From assembly GCF_947495925.1 (NCBI RefSeq), contig NZ_CANMAU010000007.1:62001-126000 (forward strand): 64,000 nucleotides of DNA, read 5' to 3'. The notes beneath the pieces are model-generated. The model worked only from the letters and a program-made list of their open reading frames with translations, was not told the origin of the DNA and made no database searches. The stretch is from an uncultured Algibacter sp. (GTDB taxonomy: Bacteria; Bacteroidota; Bacteroidia; Flavobacteriales; Flavobacteriaceae). The translations under genes were made by a program, and so were the position numbers. Position 1 is the stretch's first letter; the number at the start of each line of letters is the position of its first letter. Positions 35,084 through 43,633 of the stretch are shown piece after piece.

Positions 35084-35195
35084 AAGCTTAATCCCGCTTT
35101 CCGCTATATCTTTTTATGTTAGTTTAAGTTGTATTCCATAAGGATGCTGTATCGAGAACATAAAAAGGATGCCGCATCAATCGGGGCTAAATATA
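35084..35195. repeat. Flavobacterial dispersed intergenic repeat
   Basis: The gap starts with AATCCCGCTTTCCGCTATATC and TTTTTATG, and ends with AAAAAGGATGCCGCATCAATC and GGGGCT, so the two ends are roughly inverted. Such elements are common between flavobacterial genes. The 332-base gap between phoH and purC also holds the hairpin and -7 box listed separately; nothing else is evident. Confidence 0.5.
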
Positions 35196-35220
35196 AGTGC
35201 TAGGGGTATTAAGAAACGTG

Positions 35221-35248
35221 ATGGCTAGGGAAGAATAACTCTAGCCAT
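35221..35248. other. Hairpin upstream of purC
   Basis: Perfect eight-base arms ATGGCTAG and CTAGCCAT with a 12-base loop. It is upstream of the likely purC transcription start, so it is more likely a DNA site or a terminator of upstream read-through than a leader structure. Confidence 0.4.
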
Positions 35249-35330
35249 TTCTTGAATAGGAGATGGCTTTATGAGTTTTTCTGGTAACAAAAAAACACCT
35301 CACGACATGGTAAGAACCACTAAAAAGAAG

Positions 35331-35338
35331 TAATTTTG
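35331..35338 (+). promoter_or_regulatory. Candidate purC -7 box
   Basis: TAATTTTG matches TAnnTTTG and gives a leader of about 60 bases to purC. No clear -33 TTG is present at the normal spacing. Confidence 0.45.
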
Positions 35339-35406
35339 TCTCCTCACAGAAATCACAAGAGCACAAAGCAAAAAAACAAATCAACTCATAAAACAGTATC
35401 AAAAAA

Positions 35407-36354
35407 ATGAGTAATACAATCACAGAGACCAATTTTAATTTCCCAGGGCAAAAAAGCCTATATAAAGGAAAAGTAAGAGCCGTATATAATATCAATGATG
35501 AAGAATTGGTTATGGTGGCTACCGATAGGCTTTCGGCCTTCGATGTGGTGATGCCAAAAGGGATACCTTACAAAGGGCAAATACTAAACCAAATTGCTAC
35601 TAAAATGATGGAAGCTACCCAAGATTTGGTACCCAATTGGTTAACAGCCACACCAGACCCTAACGTAGCCGTAGGACATTTATGCGAACCTTTTAAAGTA
35701 GAAATGGTGATACGTGGTTATATGTCTGGGCATGCCGCACGCGAGTATAGAGCCGGAAAACGTATGCTTTGTGGTGTACCCATGCCAGAAGGGATGAAAG
35801 AGAACGATAAGTTCCCAGAGCCTATTATTACACCTGCTACCAAAGCCGAAATGGGCGACCATGACGAGGATATTTCTCGAGAAGATATTTTAGCTAAAGG
35901 CATTGTAAGCGAAGCCGATTATGTGGTTTTAGAAGATTATACTCGTAAATTATTTCAACGTGGTTCTGAAATAGCAGCCTCAAGAGGTTTAATTTTAGTC
36001 GATACCAAATACGAATTTGGAAAAACTAAAGACGGACAAATCGTTTTAATTGACGAAATACATACGCCCGATTCCTCACGTTATTTTTATGCCGAGGGTT
36101 ACGAGGAGCGTCAGGCTAAAGGCGAAGCCCAAAAACAGCTCTCAAAAGAGTTTGTACGCCAATGGCTTATTTCTAATGGCTTTCAAGGCTTAGAAGGGCA
36201 AACCGTGCCAGAAATGACGGACGAATATGTAGAAAGCGTTTCAGAACGTTATATTGAACTCTATGAAAATATTACGGGCGAAACCTTTGTAAAGGCCGAT
36301 GTAAGTAATATCGATGCGCGTATTGAAGCTAATGTGTTGGCGTATTTGAAGTAG
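35407..36354 (+). CDS. purC: Phosphoribosylaminoimidazole-succinocarboxamide synthase (SAICAR synthetase)
   Basis: A 315-residue enzyme of purine synthesis that joins aspartate to carboxyaminoimidazole ribotide using ATP. Motifs seen: [39 protein letters not shown], the [19 protein letters not shown] region, [15 protein letters not shown] and [15 protein letters not shown]. The length is that of the longer SAICAR synthetase type (about 300) found in eukaryotes and Bacteroidota. It is a single gene with its own terminator. Confidence 0.95.
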   Translation: MSNTITETNFNFPGQKSLYKGKVRAVYNINDEELVMVATDRLSAFDVVMPKGIPYKGQILNQIATKMMEATQDLVPNWLTATPDPNVAVGHLCEPFKVEMVIRGYMSGHAAREYRAGKRMLCGVPMPEGMKENDKFPEPIITPATKAEMGDHDEDISREDILAKGIVSEADYVVLEDYTRKLFQRGSEIAASRGLILVDTKYEFGKTKDGQIVLIDEIHTPDSSRYFYAEGYEERQAKGEAQKQLSKEFVRQWLISNGFQGLEGQTVPEMTDEYVESVSERYIELYENITGETFVKADVSNIDARIEANVLAYLK

Positions 36355-36375
36355 ATTTTAAAGACTAGATCAAAA

Positions 36376-36410
36376 AAAAAAAGACCTTGAGGGAATCAAG
36401 GTCTTTTTTT
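36376..36410 (+). terminator. purC terminator, member of a repeated hairpin family
   Basis: AGACCTTGA and TCAAGGTCT pair around GGGAA with A- and T-runs on the two sides. Near copies of this hairpin occur at 38642-38670 and 47586-47616, where no gene ends, and the sequence after it (GTGTGGATTATCTGAGTTACG) is repeated at 47622-47642. Confidence 0.8.
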
Positions 36411-36443
36411 GTGTGGATTATCTGAGTTACGCTTATCGTGTTT

Positions 36444-36552
36444 GTGTATGGTTAGTTGCGTTGGCAAGAACTAAGTTAGCAAAAGAAAACGAACCAGAGG
36501 AAATTCCGTAGGAATTTCCGAGTACACACAGAACCAGCAATTAAATATACAC
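36444..36552. repeat. Stem-loop boundary element 1
   Basis: Outer arms GTGTATGGTTAGTTGCGTTGG and CCAGCAATTAAATATACAC are imperfect inverted repeats; the tip is a perfect hairpin GGAAATTCC-GTA-GGAATTTCC (36499-36519). Together they could fold as a long imperfect hairpin. It lies just after the stop of the 36567 gene. Related elements are at 37421-37551 and 47650-47770. Confidence 0.5.
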
Positions 36553-36566
36553 GTTATTACCAAACG

Positions 36567-37400
36567 TTATTTTAAATTTTCATCAATAGCAATTAACATC
36601 AATCCTTCGAGAGTGTATCTTCTATAAAATTTCATAAATGCCATAAAAAAGATATAGGAAATTCCGCCAACAATAATTAATGGAAGAAATACAGCAGCTT
36701 TTTTAATTTCCGCAAAATTTATAATTAAAATATACCAGAATGATATTATTGAAATTAAAGTTAAGGTTCTTAAGAAACCATATAAAATTACATAATTAAC
36801 CATTCGAAATTGATGACTCTTTGTGTGTTCAAAAGTATAATGTGAAATTATTCTATTAAAATCATACACGCGAACGTTATCATTATGAAATTCAACTAGT
36901 TGACCTACGGCTAACTTGTTTATCAATTTTTTGCCTTTAAACTTTATCAATGCAATTAAAAATTTATCGAGTTTCCGAGTATAGAAGTTTTTAAAACCAA
37001 AAACTTCTCCAAGTACTAAATCTAATATAGTCACTGGGAATATAAGTATTAACAATAAAATTCTCCATAGTATTCCGCTTCGAGTTTCCGCTTTCCAAAA
37101 TCCGCGTATTTCAAATCCGAGTAAATATTTTGAAGGATAGTTATACTTCCAATTTGCATATCGTTCTATTGTTATAGATGAAATAAAGTTTAACAAATGA
37201 CCAATTGCATAACTTGCAATTACAAAAAACAAAAATTTGTCAAGTTGAAAATTTGAGTTGTCTGCAACAAAAGTCTTTAATTCAAATTTTGATTCTAAAT
37301 TTTCTAAATATTCAATAAAAAGAAATAGATATATCATTAATCCGCCTGGAATAAAATATCCAAGAAAATCATAAAGAGAAAATGGATTTTGTTTAATCAT
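36567..37400 (-). CDS. Polytopic membrane protein of unknown function
   Basis: A 277-residue protein with about five membrane spans: around residues 10-28, 55-70, 110-130, 205-225 and 235-258. It starts MIKQNPFSLYDFLGYFIPGG; proteins with this N-terminus turn up as hypothetical membrane proteins in variable genome regions. The middle (140-200) is basic and soluble. No catalytic motif is seen. It lies between stem-loop elements on both sides, on the same strand as the 37559 gene, which suggests the pair came in as a cassette. Confidence 0.75.
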   Translation of the reverse strand: MIKQNPFSLYDFLGYFIPGGLMIYLFLFIEYLENLESKFELKTFVADNSNFQLDKFLFFVIASYAIGHLLNFISSITIERYANWKYNYPSKYLLGFEIRGFWKAETRSGILWRILLLILIFPVTILDLVLGEVFGFKNFYTRKLDKFLIALIKFKGKKLINKLAVGQLVEFHNDNVRVYDFNRIISHYTFEHTKSHQFRMVNYVILYGFLRTLTLISIISFWYILIINFAEIKKAAVFLPLIIVGGISYIFFMAFMKFYRRYTLEGLMLIAIDENLK

Positions 37401-37420
37401 CTTGTTTTTCTAATGTTTGG

Positions 37421-37551
37421 CAATGGTTTAGTATAACCGTCAGTTACGGGTTAAATTAGGGATTATTTTCGGTTTGGCACTGACGTTAGCAATTCCGAGT
37501 GGATTCGGACGTAGTCGAATCCGCCGTAATTGGGTTATACATTGTTGCCCA
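37421..37551. repeat. Stem-loop boundary element 2, attC-like in layout
   Basis: Nested inverted repeats fill the gap between two orphan genes. Outer arms are GGCAATGG...GTATAAC (37420-37437) and GTTATACATTGTTGCC (37534-37549); next pair CCGTCAG (37437-37443) and CTGACG (37481-37486); the tip GGATTCG...CGAATCC is at 37501-37522. The 7-mers GTATAAC and GTTATAC are exact complements in the places where integron attC sites carry RYYYAAC and GTTRRRY, though one base departs from that consensus. Not proof of an integron. Confidence 0.5.
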
Positions 37552-37558
37552 CAGTGTT

Positions 37559-38221
37559 TTATTTCTTACTCTCCTCAATTACTCCGATACTCTTTCTAAA
37601 TTCATTTTCCAATTTTGACATTAATTTAGGAATTTCATCTTTAACTTTCTCGTTGGCTTTTATTGCCATATCGTGAGTCATTTCAGAATGTGGTAATCCC
37701 CACAAATGCTTAAAAGAATAATCCGAATGACTTTCCCTTAATCCATTTTGGATTTCTTCGATAAGCTCACAAATATTAGCAGTAAAAAATATTTTATTAG
37801 TTTGGTAATAATTGAAAAAATCATTCCCTAATTCTCCAGTTTTAGTGATTCTTTCTAATTCTTCCTTTTGAATTGTTGCTTGGTCTTTTCCAGTAACATT
37901 TCGCATTCTGGCAGTCATATCGAGCATTGAATTATGAAGAGAAACTAACTTTTGGTATAATTCTAAAATAATTTCACTTCTTTTTTCGTGAAGTAAAGAT
38001 TGCCTTGAACTCAAAAGATTTAAGTCAGATTTATAGCTTTCCATTTCTTTGTCAAAATTCAATTTAGCAATTTGATTTTGTGCTTCCAATTCCGTTTTAA
38101 ATTTTTCTAAATCTTTATTTAGAATTTGTTCAATAATTCTTTTGGTCAAATACCCAATCATACCTGCAATGGCTACAGTAGCAGTTGAATAAAGTCCAAT
38201 ATATTTTATAAAATTTTCCAT
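37559..38221 (-). CDS. Membrane-anchored coiled-coil protein of unknown function
   Basis: A 220-residue protein with one N-terminal membrane span (GLYSTATVAIAGMIGYLTKR) followed by a long charged helix, probably a coiled coil, over residues 30-115 (LNKDLEKFKTELEAQNQIAK, LLSSRQSLLHEKRSEIILEL). The rest is helical too. Similar hypothetical proteins are scattered across bacteria with no set function. It is 43 bases downstream of small RNA repeat unit A on the same strand and 158 bases upstream of the 36567 gene. Confidence 0.75.
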   Translation of the reverse strand: MENFIKYIGLYSTATVAIAGMIGYLTKRIIEQILNKDLEKFKTELEAQNQIAKLNFDKEMESYKSDLNLLSSRQSLLHEKRSEIILELYQKLVSLHNSMLDMTARMRNVTGKDQATIQKEELERITKTGELGNDFFNYYQTNKIFFTANICELIEEIQNGLRESHSDYSFKHLWGLPHSEMTHDMAIKANEKVKDEIPKLMSKLENEFRKSIGVIEESKK

Positions 38222-38264
38222 TAAGATGATTTTTTAGACATTGTGGGCAACTTTAATGATATGC

Positions 38265-38392
38265 GTCCGTTTTAATGACTTATATCAGTCGATAAGCGAA
38301 GTTATATTTTTAAACATAAATGTAGCCTTTTTACCACTATAAGTTGTTGAAAAGTTTTCAACAAACTAAGCGCAGGTAGTAACTATTAAAAC
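38265..38392 (-). repeat. Conserved 3' flank of small RNA unit A
   Basis: Shared with units B and C: GTCCGTTTTAATGACTTAT, the hairpin CTTATATC-AGTC-GATAAG (38279-38296), AGCGAAGTT, a variable 55-base stretch, and GTTGTTGAAAAGTT next to the terminator. On the transcribed strand it lies after the terminator and before the 37559 gene. Confidence 0.65.
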
Positions 38393-38538
38393 AAAAAAAC
38401 CGCTCGGCCTTTTAAGATGACGGAGCGGTTTTCAAACTAACCAAACTAACCATATGAAAAACTTACTATTATGCTTGTTTTATCGAGTTAAGCCTCTCTT
38501 TTAAACTAACTATTTGTTTTTATTTCTATTCAAATATA
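38393..38538 (-). ncRNA. Small RNA candidate, repeat copy A
   Basis: Read on the minus strand: -7 box TATATTTG (38538-38531), a conserved body containing AATAGTAAGTTTTTCATATG and the direct repeat GGTTAGTTT x2, then the terminator AACCGCTC...GAGCGGTT followed by TTTTTTT. The transcript would be about 138 bases. No conserved open frame runs through the copies. Bases upstream of the box are nearly the same as in copy B for 80 bases, including GTGAAGCGTCC. Confidence 0.75.
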
Positions 38539-38641
38539 CGTCGGGTTACTTTGTAGTTTTGTGTGAAATAGAGTGAAGCGTCCTAAATGCGTATTGAAAC
38601 AACTTATTTGTAAACTTAACGATTAGTTGATATTATGGAAT

Positions 38642-38670
38642 AAAAAAGACCTTGAGGGGGCAAGGTTTTT
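38642..38670. repeat. Copy of the purC-type terminator hairpin
   Basis: AAAAAAGACCTTG-AGGGGG-CAAGGTTTTT repeats the hairpin found after purC and at 47586. No gene ends here on the plus strand. The remaining 188 bases to the PL8 stop hold nothing I can support. Confidence 0.55.
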
Positions 38671-38858
38671 CTGTTTTAGCAATGGGCTATACAGACGGTT
38701 CGTTATAGTGCGTTGTTTTCAAGTTTATTAGGCCTTAAACTACTTAAGAAGTTGTGAAATTCTTGTTCGCCAATTTTAGATCAGTAACTAGCAAGGTTGT
38801 TTTTATTAATTTCAACAAAATCATCTAAATTACAAACCGAACTGAAATGGAGTCTACT

Positions 38859-40895
38859 TTAAATACCACGCTTCTTATTTATTTGCATTCCCTTTTCTCC
38901 TTCTGAATCAGGAAATGTTATTTGAGTCGTGTCTGCGCTGGTTGTAACTGTGAGATGAGATAGTTTTTGATTTGGATCTGTAACACTAAGGCTATCACCA
39001 AATACATGCAAAATACATGGTTCGCTCACAGAAACAAGGCCATAATCACTGGTTTCTAACTTCGCTGATGAATAAAATACAGCATAAACTCCGGTAGAGT
39101 TTTCAATAGCTTGAACATTGTTTGTGTTGCTTATTATTTTTGTATGCGCATGAGTTACCTTATTTTTCATCTCCTCTGCAGATACATTTGGAAAAATCGT
39201 ATAAGCATAAGACTGGTTAACCGGTGACTTACCATGATTTATCCATAAACTAAAGACATTCCCTTTTACGGGGCGATCTTCATAGGTTGGTAATATTTCA
39301 AGCCAGTTACTATGCACTTCTTTTACATTTAATACCGTTTTGTCAAGCAGAGCATATCCTGTATTTCCATGGTGAACCCAATTATTGGCGTCAATGATAT
39401 GTGTTCCACTTTCTAAAACACCATGGCTTGTTACTATGTTTTCGCCCTTGTGCCATTTTTGCTCAACCGAGGTGAATACTTCGCCAACCGTATTTCCTGA
39501 AATATTAGATCCTAAGCAAATTACTGCATCCTCCTGAAAAAACCATGCTTTACGGGCTGTTAATTGTTTACGCTTATATGCCATTGCAGCTATGCCTTTT
39601 GTATTCCCCAAAACTCCCGCAAATTTACCTTCACCATTTTTAAGATTGGGGCGTAAACTATCCGTTTTTTGATCACAGGTTGTTCCTGGTAATCTATTCC
39701 AGTCCCAAAGCGCCTGAATATTTTCATACTCATCCCCATTAATATAATGCAGCAAAACGCCATCGGACTGGTGAATTCCCTTCATGTTTTCCAGGTTACA
39801 GTCTTCAGAAGTTTTTACCCGATTAGAGGACATCTTAACAGATGCATACCAATCAGATGTGCGCATTATTGCAAAATCTGATCGCCAAAAAGGTTTAAAC
39901 CCTATATGCTCATTTTGCAAAATATTTGTCCTTTTAGCATACTCCTTTTCAAAGTTTTGATCCACTTGCTGCATACCCGACAAAACATTCAAGACATTTG
40001 TGCCATGTTTAATTTGACAATCTTTCATTATCTGTCTTCCAATAGCGTTTAAGTCCATTCTGTTTTTCCAGATTGTCCATGACATTCCATCTAGTAAAAA
40101 GTTCCTGATAATTTCCAGCTTTTCACCTTCTAAGGCATAGGAAGTTCCTCTTAAAATATTGCCCCAATGCATAATACTACCTGAAAAGCTCATACCATAA
40201 TTTCCCATTTGTAATAGAGGACCATGCTGGTGATAACTCCAATCGAGTTGAACACCTTCATCATCACTTATACAGATTTCATCCCATATCTCAAAGGCCG
40301 CATTTTTAAGCGAAGCAGAGTCGCCATATAGTAAAGATCGCATTAAAGCAACTTCGTTGATCCATACTCTGTTTTGTCCAGTCATTTTAGATGTTGAGCG
40401 ATCGAGTATGGGGCGGCATTTTTGTAATAAAGTATCGGGTAAATTTGCATCTAATAGCAGCAAAGCCTTAGACATTTTTTTCGGAATCGCAATTTGTGCA
40501 TTGTACCAATTCGGATTTTTATAATCATAGTCGGCCCAATGATTTAGGCTTTTTTGTATGGCGCTATATACTTTGTTGGAATGATAAAACTTTGATTTAT
40601 TTGAAACATAAGCCGTAGCTAATAAAACACTTCGATCTAAATGGTTCCTTACGGGCCAAGCGCTCATTCGTTGGTCACTATAGTCTATGTTCGGCCAAGT
40701 TCCATCTGCTGTCATACTATCTAATAAACTTTGAACCTGCAATACATCTATTTCAGAATTAGCATAGTATTCAATAAATCGTTCATGAATGATTTCAAAC
40801 TCACTTTGCTTTGAATTGCTACAAGAAATCAATAAAATGAGAATAATAAAACTATAGAGGCATTTTAGGCAAAGAGATTCTTTAAATTTTATCAT
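38859..40895 (-). CDS. Polysaccharide lyase family 8 lipoprotein
   Basis: A 678-residue protein with a lipoprotein signal (LLISC near residue 24). Family 8 lyases cut uronic-acid polymers such as hyaluronan, chondroitin or xanthan by beta-elimination and leave an unsaturated uronate. The catalytic set is visible: Asn180 (WINEVALM), His224 (SYHQHG) and Tyr233 (GNYG), with the same nine-residue His-to-Tyr gap as hyaluronate lyase. The later NRLPGTT motif and beta-sandwich C-terminus also fit. It is 15 bases downstream of the BNR_4-GH105 gene, in the same operon. Confidence 0.88.
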   Translation of the reverse strand: MIKFKESLCLKCLYSFIILILLISCSNSKQSEFEIIHERFIEYYANSEIDVLQVQSLLDSMTADGTWPNIDYSDQRMSAWPVRNHLDRSVLLATAYVSNKSKFYHSNKVYSAIQKSLNHWADYDYKNPNWYNAQIAIPKKMSKALLLLDANLPDTLLQKCRPILDRSTSKMTGQNRVWINEVALMRSLLYGDSASLKNAAFEIWDEICISDDEGVQLDWSYHQHGPLLQMGNYGMSFSGSIMHWGNILRGTSYALEGEKLEIIRNFLLDGMSWTIWKNRMDLNAIGRQIMKDCQIKHGTNVLNVLSGMQQVDQNFEKEYAKRTNILQNEHIGFKPFWRSDFAIMRTSDWYASVKMSSNRVKTSEDCNLENMKGIHQSDGVLLHYINGDEYENIQALWDWNRLPGTTCDQKTDSLRPNLKNGEGKFAGVLGNTKGIAAMAYKRKQLTARKAWFFQEDAVICLGSNISGNTVGEVFTSVEQKWHKGENIVTSHGVLESGTHIIDANNWVHHGNTGYALLDKTVLNVKEVHSNWLEILPTYEDRPVKGNVFSLWINHGKSPVNQSYAYTIFPNVSAEEMKNKVTHAHTKIISNTNNVQAIENSTGVYAVFYSSAKLETSDYGLVSVSEPCILHVFGDSLSVTDPNQKLSHLTVTTSADTTQITFPDSEGEKGMQINKKRGI

Positions 40896-40910
40896 TACAA
40901 TGTGCTTTTA

Positions 40911-43310
40911 TTATTTACTTGACATTTTCAGAATTTCCGTTCCTGCTAAAAGGAAAGCTCCAACACCATAAACTTCAGTCATATGTTGTTCTGTTTGCTT
41001 CGGATCGGCACCAATGGGTTGTACCCAACCTAATTTACCATCAGGATATACAGCATCTACCAATGCCTTCCATCCCTTTTTAACAGCAGGCATGTATTTT
41101 TTTTGGCTTAAATAGCCATTGTTAATCCCCCAGGCTAGGGCATAGGTGTAAAAACCGGTACAGCTACTTTCTGGATTTGGGTAAGATTCTGGATCGAGTA
41201 AACTTGCTCTCCAGTATCCATTCGCTCCCTGAATTGACGCGATTTTCTCTGCCATTTCAACAAATAAAGTTTCGTAAAACTTTTTTCCTTCCCACTCTGT
41301 GGGTACTTCTTCTAGTATTGTTGGTAAGCCCGCTATTACCCATCCATTTCCACGACCCCAAAAAACAGGTTTTCCATTTTCTTCTTTCATGTCGAAATAT
41401 CGACTATCTCTATAAAACAAATGTTCTTCTTTGTTATACAAATAGTCATAGGTGGCATGGTATTCCTGGTCCATAAAATTTAGGTAGTCCTTGCGGTCTA
41501 GCTCCTTTGCCAATTTGGCCCAAACAGTTGGTGCCATAAACAAGGCATCGCACCAGCTCCATCTTTCAATGGGCCAGTTTTTCCCCTCATTTACAAATTC
41601 TAATGAACGGGTAGATGGGTATTGTAACATAAAATCGAAAAGGCGCTCCAGAGGCTTAATCATTTTATCATTGTCATAAATTCTATGCATCTCAACAAAC
41701 ATTTGGCCAGTCGCATAGTCGTCGCCATGGTATCTTCGCCAAGGGTTGGCATCTATTAATTGAGCCCATCCTATCTCATTTCCTCTTTGCATAAGGTATT
41801 CGAAATAAACACTGTCATTTGCAACTTTAGCCCACTCAACCATTCCTGCAAATAAGGCTCCTGCAGTCCAATCGCCAAGCTTATGAACCAAGGGTTCATT
41901 TATTTGCCAATTAGCAACACGGCTCATAGCAATGTGTACATCTTCCTTCTTAAAATCGGCAGATAGTTTATCTTTTTCACTATCGATATACAAAGATGCT
42001 TTGTAATTGGTATGGTGAGAATAATATTCATTCTGCATCCAAATGATTTGTGCTTTAGAAGTCTCTTCTGCATTGCGAATTGCAAAAGGCCGAACATTGT
42101 CTTTTTTCGAGTTATCAGTTATACTGGTTTCTTTCCAGGTAACTCCATCTTCGTTCAATTCTGCTTTAAATATCTCAAAAACATCGTTAACGGGCTTCGA
42201 ATAATAAACGGTATTCGTGTTTTCATGATCGAGATGAACACCTCCCGAATAATAAGGCTCACGTTCTCTATCTTCTTTTTTTCTTTCAACCCTTGGGAAA
42301 GCAGAACCAGCATCGGCTATTTTACTCTCTGCCCATTTTTTACCATTCCATTTTGCATAGTAATATTGGTGTTTTGTTTCTTCTGGTAAACGAGAATAAA
42401 CGACAATAGGTTTACCATCTTTAGCAACAGCTATATCCCAAATCCAGGCACGAACTCCAAAATGAGTATTCTCGTAATGTTTTTTTCCATTAAAAATCAT
42501 TTCACATTCGTTATACTCCATAGGAAGGTTTTTCAGGCTTCCAATTTTGCTACCATCTGCAGTGAAGAATTTACCTTTTTTGTACTTCAGATAATAAATA
42601 CTATTTAGCGGCTCGTTACGTGGGTGACCATCAGTGAAAGCAAAATGTATTTCATCGGTACCATTACTTGCAATTTTTACATAAGGTTTTTTTTGAGTAT
42701 CAGGTGATGATTTAACCAATGTGAATAGTGGTGACCATGTTTTACCCTGATTGTCTGAATAACAAAAAACAGACTTAAAATCGCCGCCTCTCCAAAACAA
42801 AAAGATTCGGTTATTCTCTTCTGAAAGCATTACTGGATTTGTGTAGCAATAGCCCTTTGATACTTCTGTACTTTGTGTAATGTTAGACTGAAATTCCCAT
42901 TTACTAATATCTTCCGGCTTTTGGCTTATTGCATAATTTATACCTTTTAGTGAATCATTTTTCGCTATGTTATAAGAGCTAAAAAAAACCATTATCCTGT
43001 TGTCGGGAAGAATTAATAGCGATGGATTAGAATGGTCGTTTTTATTAAACTTGGGAGAAATATTAACCTCTTTTATGTTACCACTTTTTGTATTATAGCT
43101 TCCTACCATAATACTACCATTAGATGTAACCCATCCAGAATAAATAACATCATTTAATAAAATTGCACGAGGGTCTGAAAACCAGTGCCATGCGCCATCA
43201 GTGCTTATTGTTTTATAGCCTAAAGTATTTTTAACTTCCTCGGTGTTTTGAGCTTGTGTATTTAATACTAGGGTAATACATAAGAACACTAGCGTTATTG
43301 TATTTTTCAT
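40911..43310 (-). CDS. BNR_4 propeller fused to GH105 unsaturated uronyl hydrolase
   Basis: A 799-residue exported protein (signal peptide ending TQAQ). Residues 30-440 are a BNR_4-type beta-propeller (GAWHWFSDPRAILL, YTNPVMLSEENNRIFLFWRG, HFAFTDGHPRNEP). Residues 450-799 are GH105, the (alpha/alpha)6 family that removes unsaturated uronic acid from oligosaccharide ends: HGDDYATGQMF and WCDALFMAP with catalytic-type Asp588, then FWGRGNGWV. The hydrolase would remove the unsaturated sugar left by the PL8 lyase. The propeller may be a lyase-like or binding module; its activity cannot be told by reading. Confidence 0.85.
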   Translation of the reverse strand: MKNTITLVFLCITLVLNTQAQNTEEVKNTLGYKTISTDGAWHWFSDPRAILLNDVIYSGWVTSNGSIMVGSYNTKSGNIKEVNISPKFNKNDHSNPSLLILPDNRIMVFFSSYNIAKNDSLKGINYAISQKPEDISKWEFQSNITQSTEVSKGYCYTNPVMLSEENNRIFLFWRGGDFKSVFCYSDNQGKTWSPLFTLVKSSPDTQKKPYVKIASNGTDEIHFAFTDGHPRNEPLNSIYYLKYKKGKFFTADGSKIGSLKNLPMEYNECEMIFNGKKHYENTHFGVRAWIWDIAVAKDGKPIVVYSRLPEETKHQYYYAKWNGKKWAESKIADAGSAFPRVERKKEDREREPYYSGGVHLDHENTNTVYYSKPVNDVFEIFKAELNEDGVTWKETSITDNSKKDNVRPFAIRNAEETSKAQIIWMQNEYYSHHTNYKASLYIDSEKDKLSADFKKEDVHIAMSRVANWQINEPLVHKLGDWTAGALFAGMVEWAKVANDSVYFEYLMQRGNEIGWAQLIDANPWRRYHGDDYATGQMFVEMHRIYDNDKMIKPLERLFDFMLQYPSTRSLEFVNEGKNWPIERWSWCDALFMAPTVWAKLAKELDRKDYLNFMDQEYHATYDYLYNKEEHLFYRDSRYFDMKEENGKPVFWGRGNGWVIAGLPTILEEVPTEWEGKKFYETLFVEMAEKIASIQGANGYWRASLLDPESYPNPESSCTGFYTYALAWGINNGYLSQKKYMPAVKKGWKALVDAVYPDGKLGWVQPIGADPKQTEQHMTEVYGVGAFLLAGTEILKMSSK

Positions 43311-43344
43311 TATTAAACTGTTTTTATTATTATATATGTTTTTA

Positions 43345-43626
43345 TCAATACTTCCATTTATGTTCTTTATTATACCATTTGTTTATTATTAAACACCTTT
43401 CAACCAACAAGCAATACTGCTATTCTCATAGCCTTCTCGTATAAGCGACATCATATATTCTAAAAGCCACTTTATCATTTCCCTAGGAAAAATTATCTTG
43501 TCCTTCAGGTACAAAACGCGCGTCACAATTTATTTCATTCTTAGTATTCTCCAGCACTTTATCAATGGGTTGACTGGCGCTAGAATCCATACGTGTTAGA
43601 AAGACTAAAATTGATATGCTTTGCAT
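43345..43626 (-). pseudogene. Decayed DUF4861 gene fragment
   Basis: Just after the kduI stop, the minus strand encodes broken pieces that match the DUF4861 protein at 46313. In order they are RFVPEGQDNFS, stop (TAG where the family has Trp), GNDKVAFRIYDVA, then after a frame change YENSSIACWLKG, then in another frame INKWYNKEHKWKY. The intact gene has the same order with AWENDLVAFRLYG, IDAWHKSV and LDKWYNLNKEGKSYH. At least one stop and two frameshifts are needed, so it cannot be functional. Confidence 0.7.
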
Positions 43627-43633
43627 AGCTCTG

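Noticed and set aside
38453-38500. Possible plus-strand leader peptide MKNLLL... following ACTAACCATATG in the repeat copies
   Set aside because: The frame ends after 10 codons in copy B, runs on in A, E and F, and has a stop at codon 2 in copy H. The DNA is kept better than any frame, and promoter and terminator point to the minus strand.
38705-38858. Possible gene relic on the minus strand (DDFVEINKNNLASY, stop, SKIGEQEFHNFL)
   Set aside because: One open stretch with a stop and no family match that I recognise; could be chance in AT-rich DNA.
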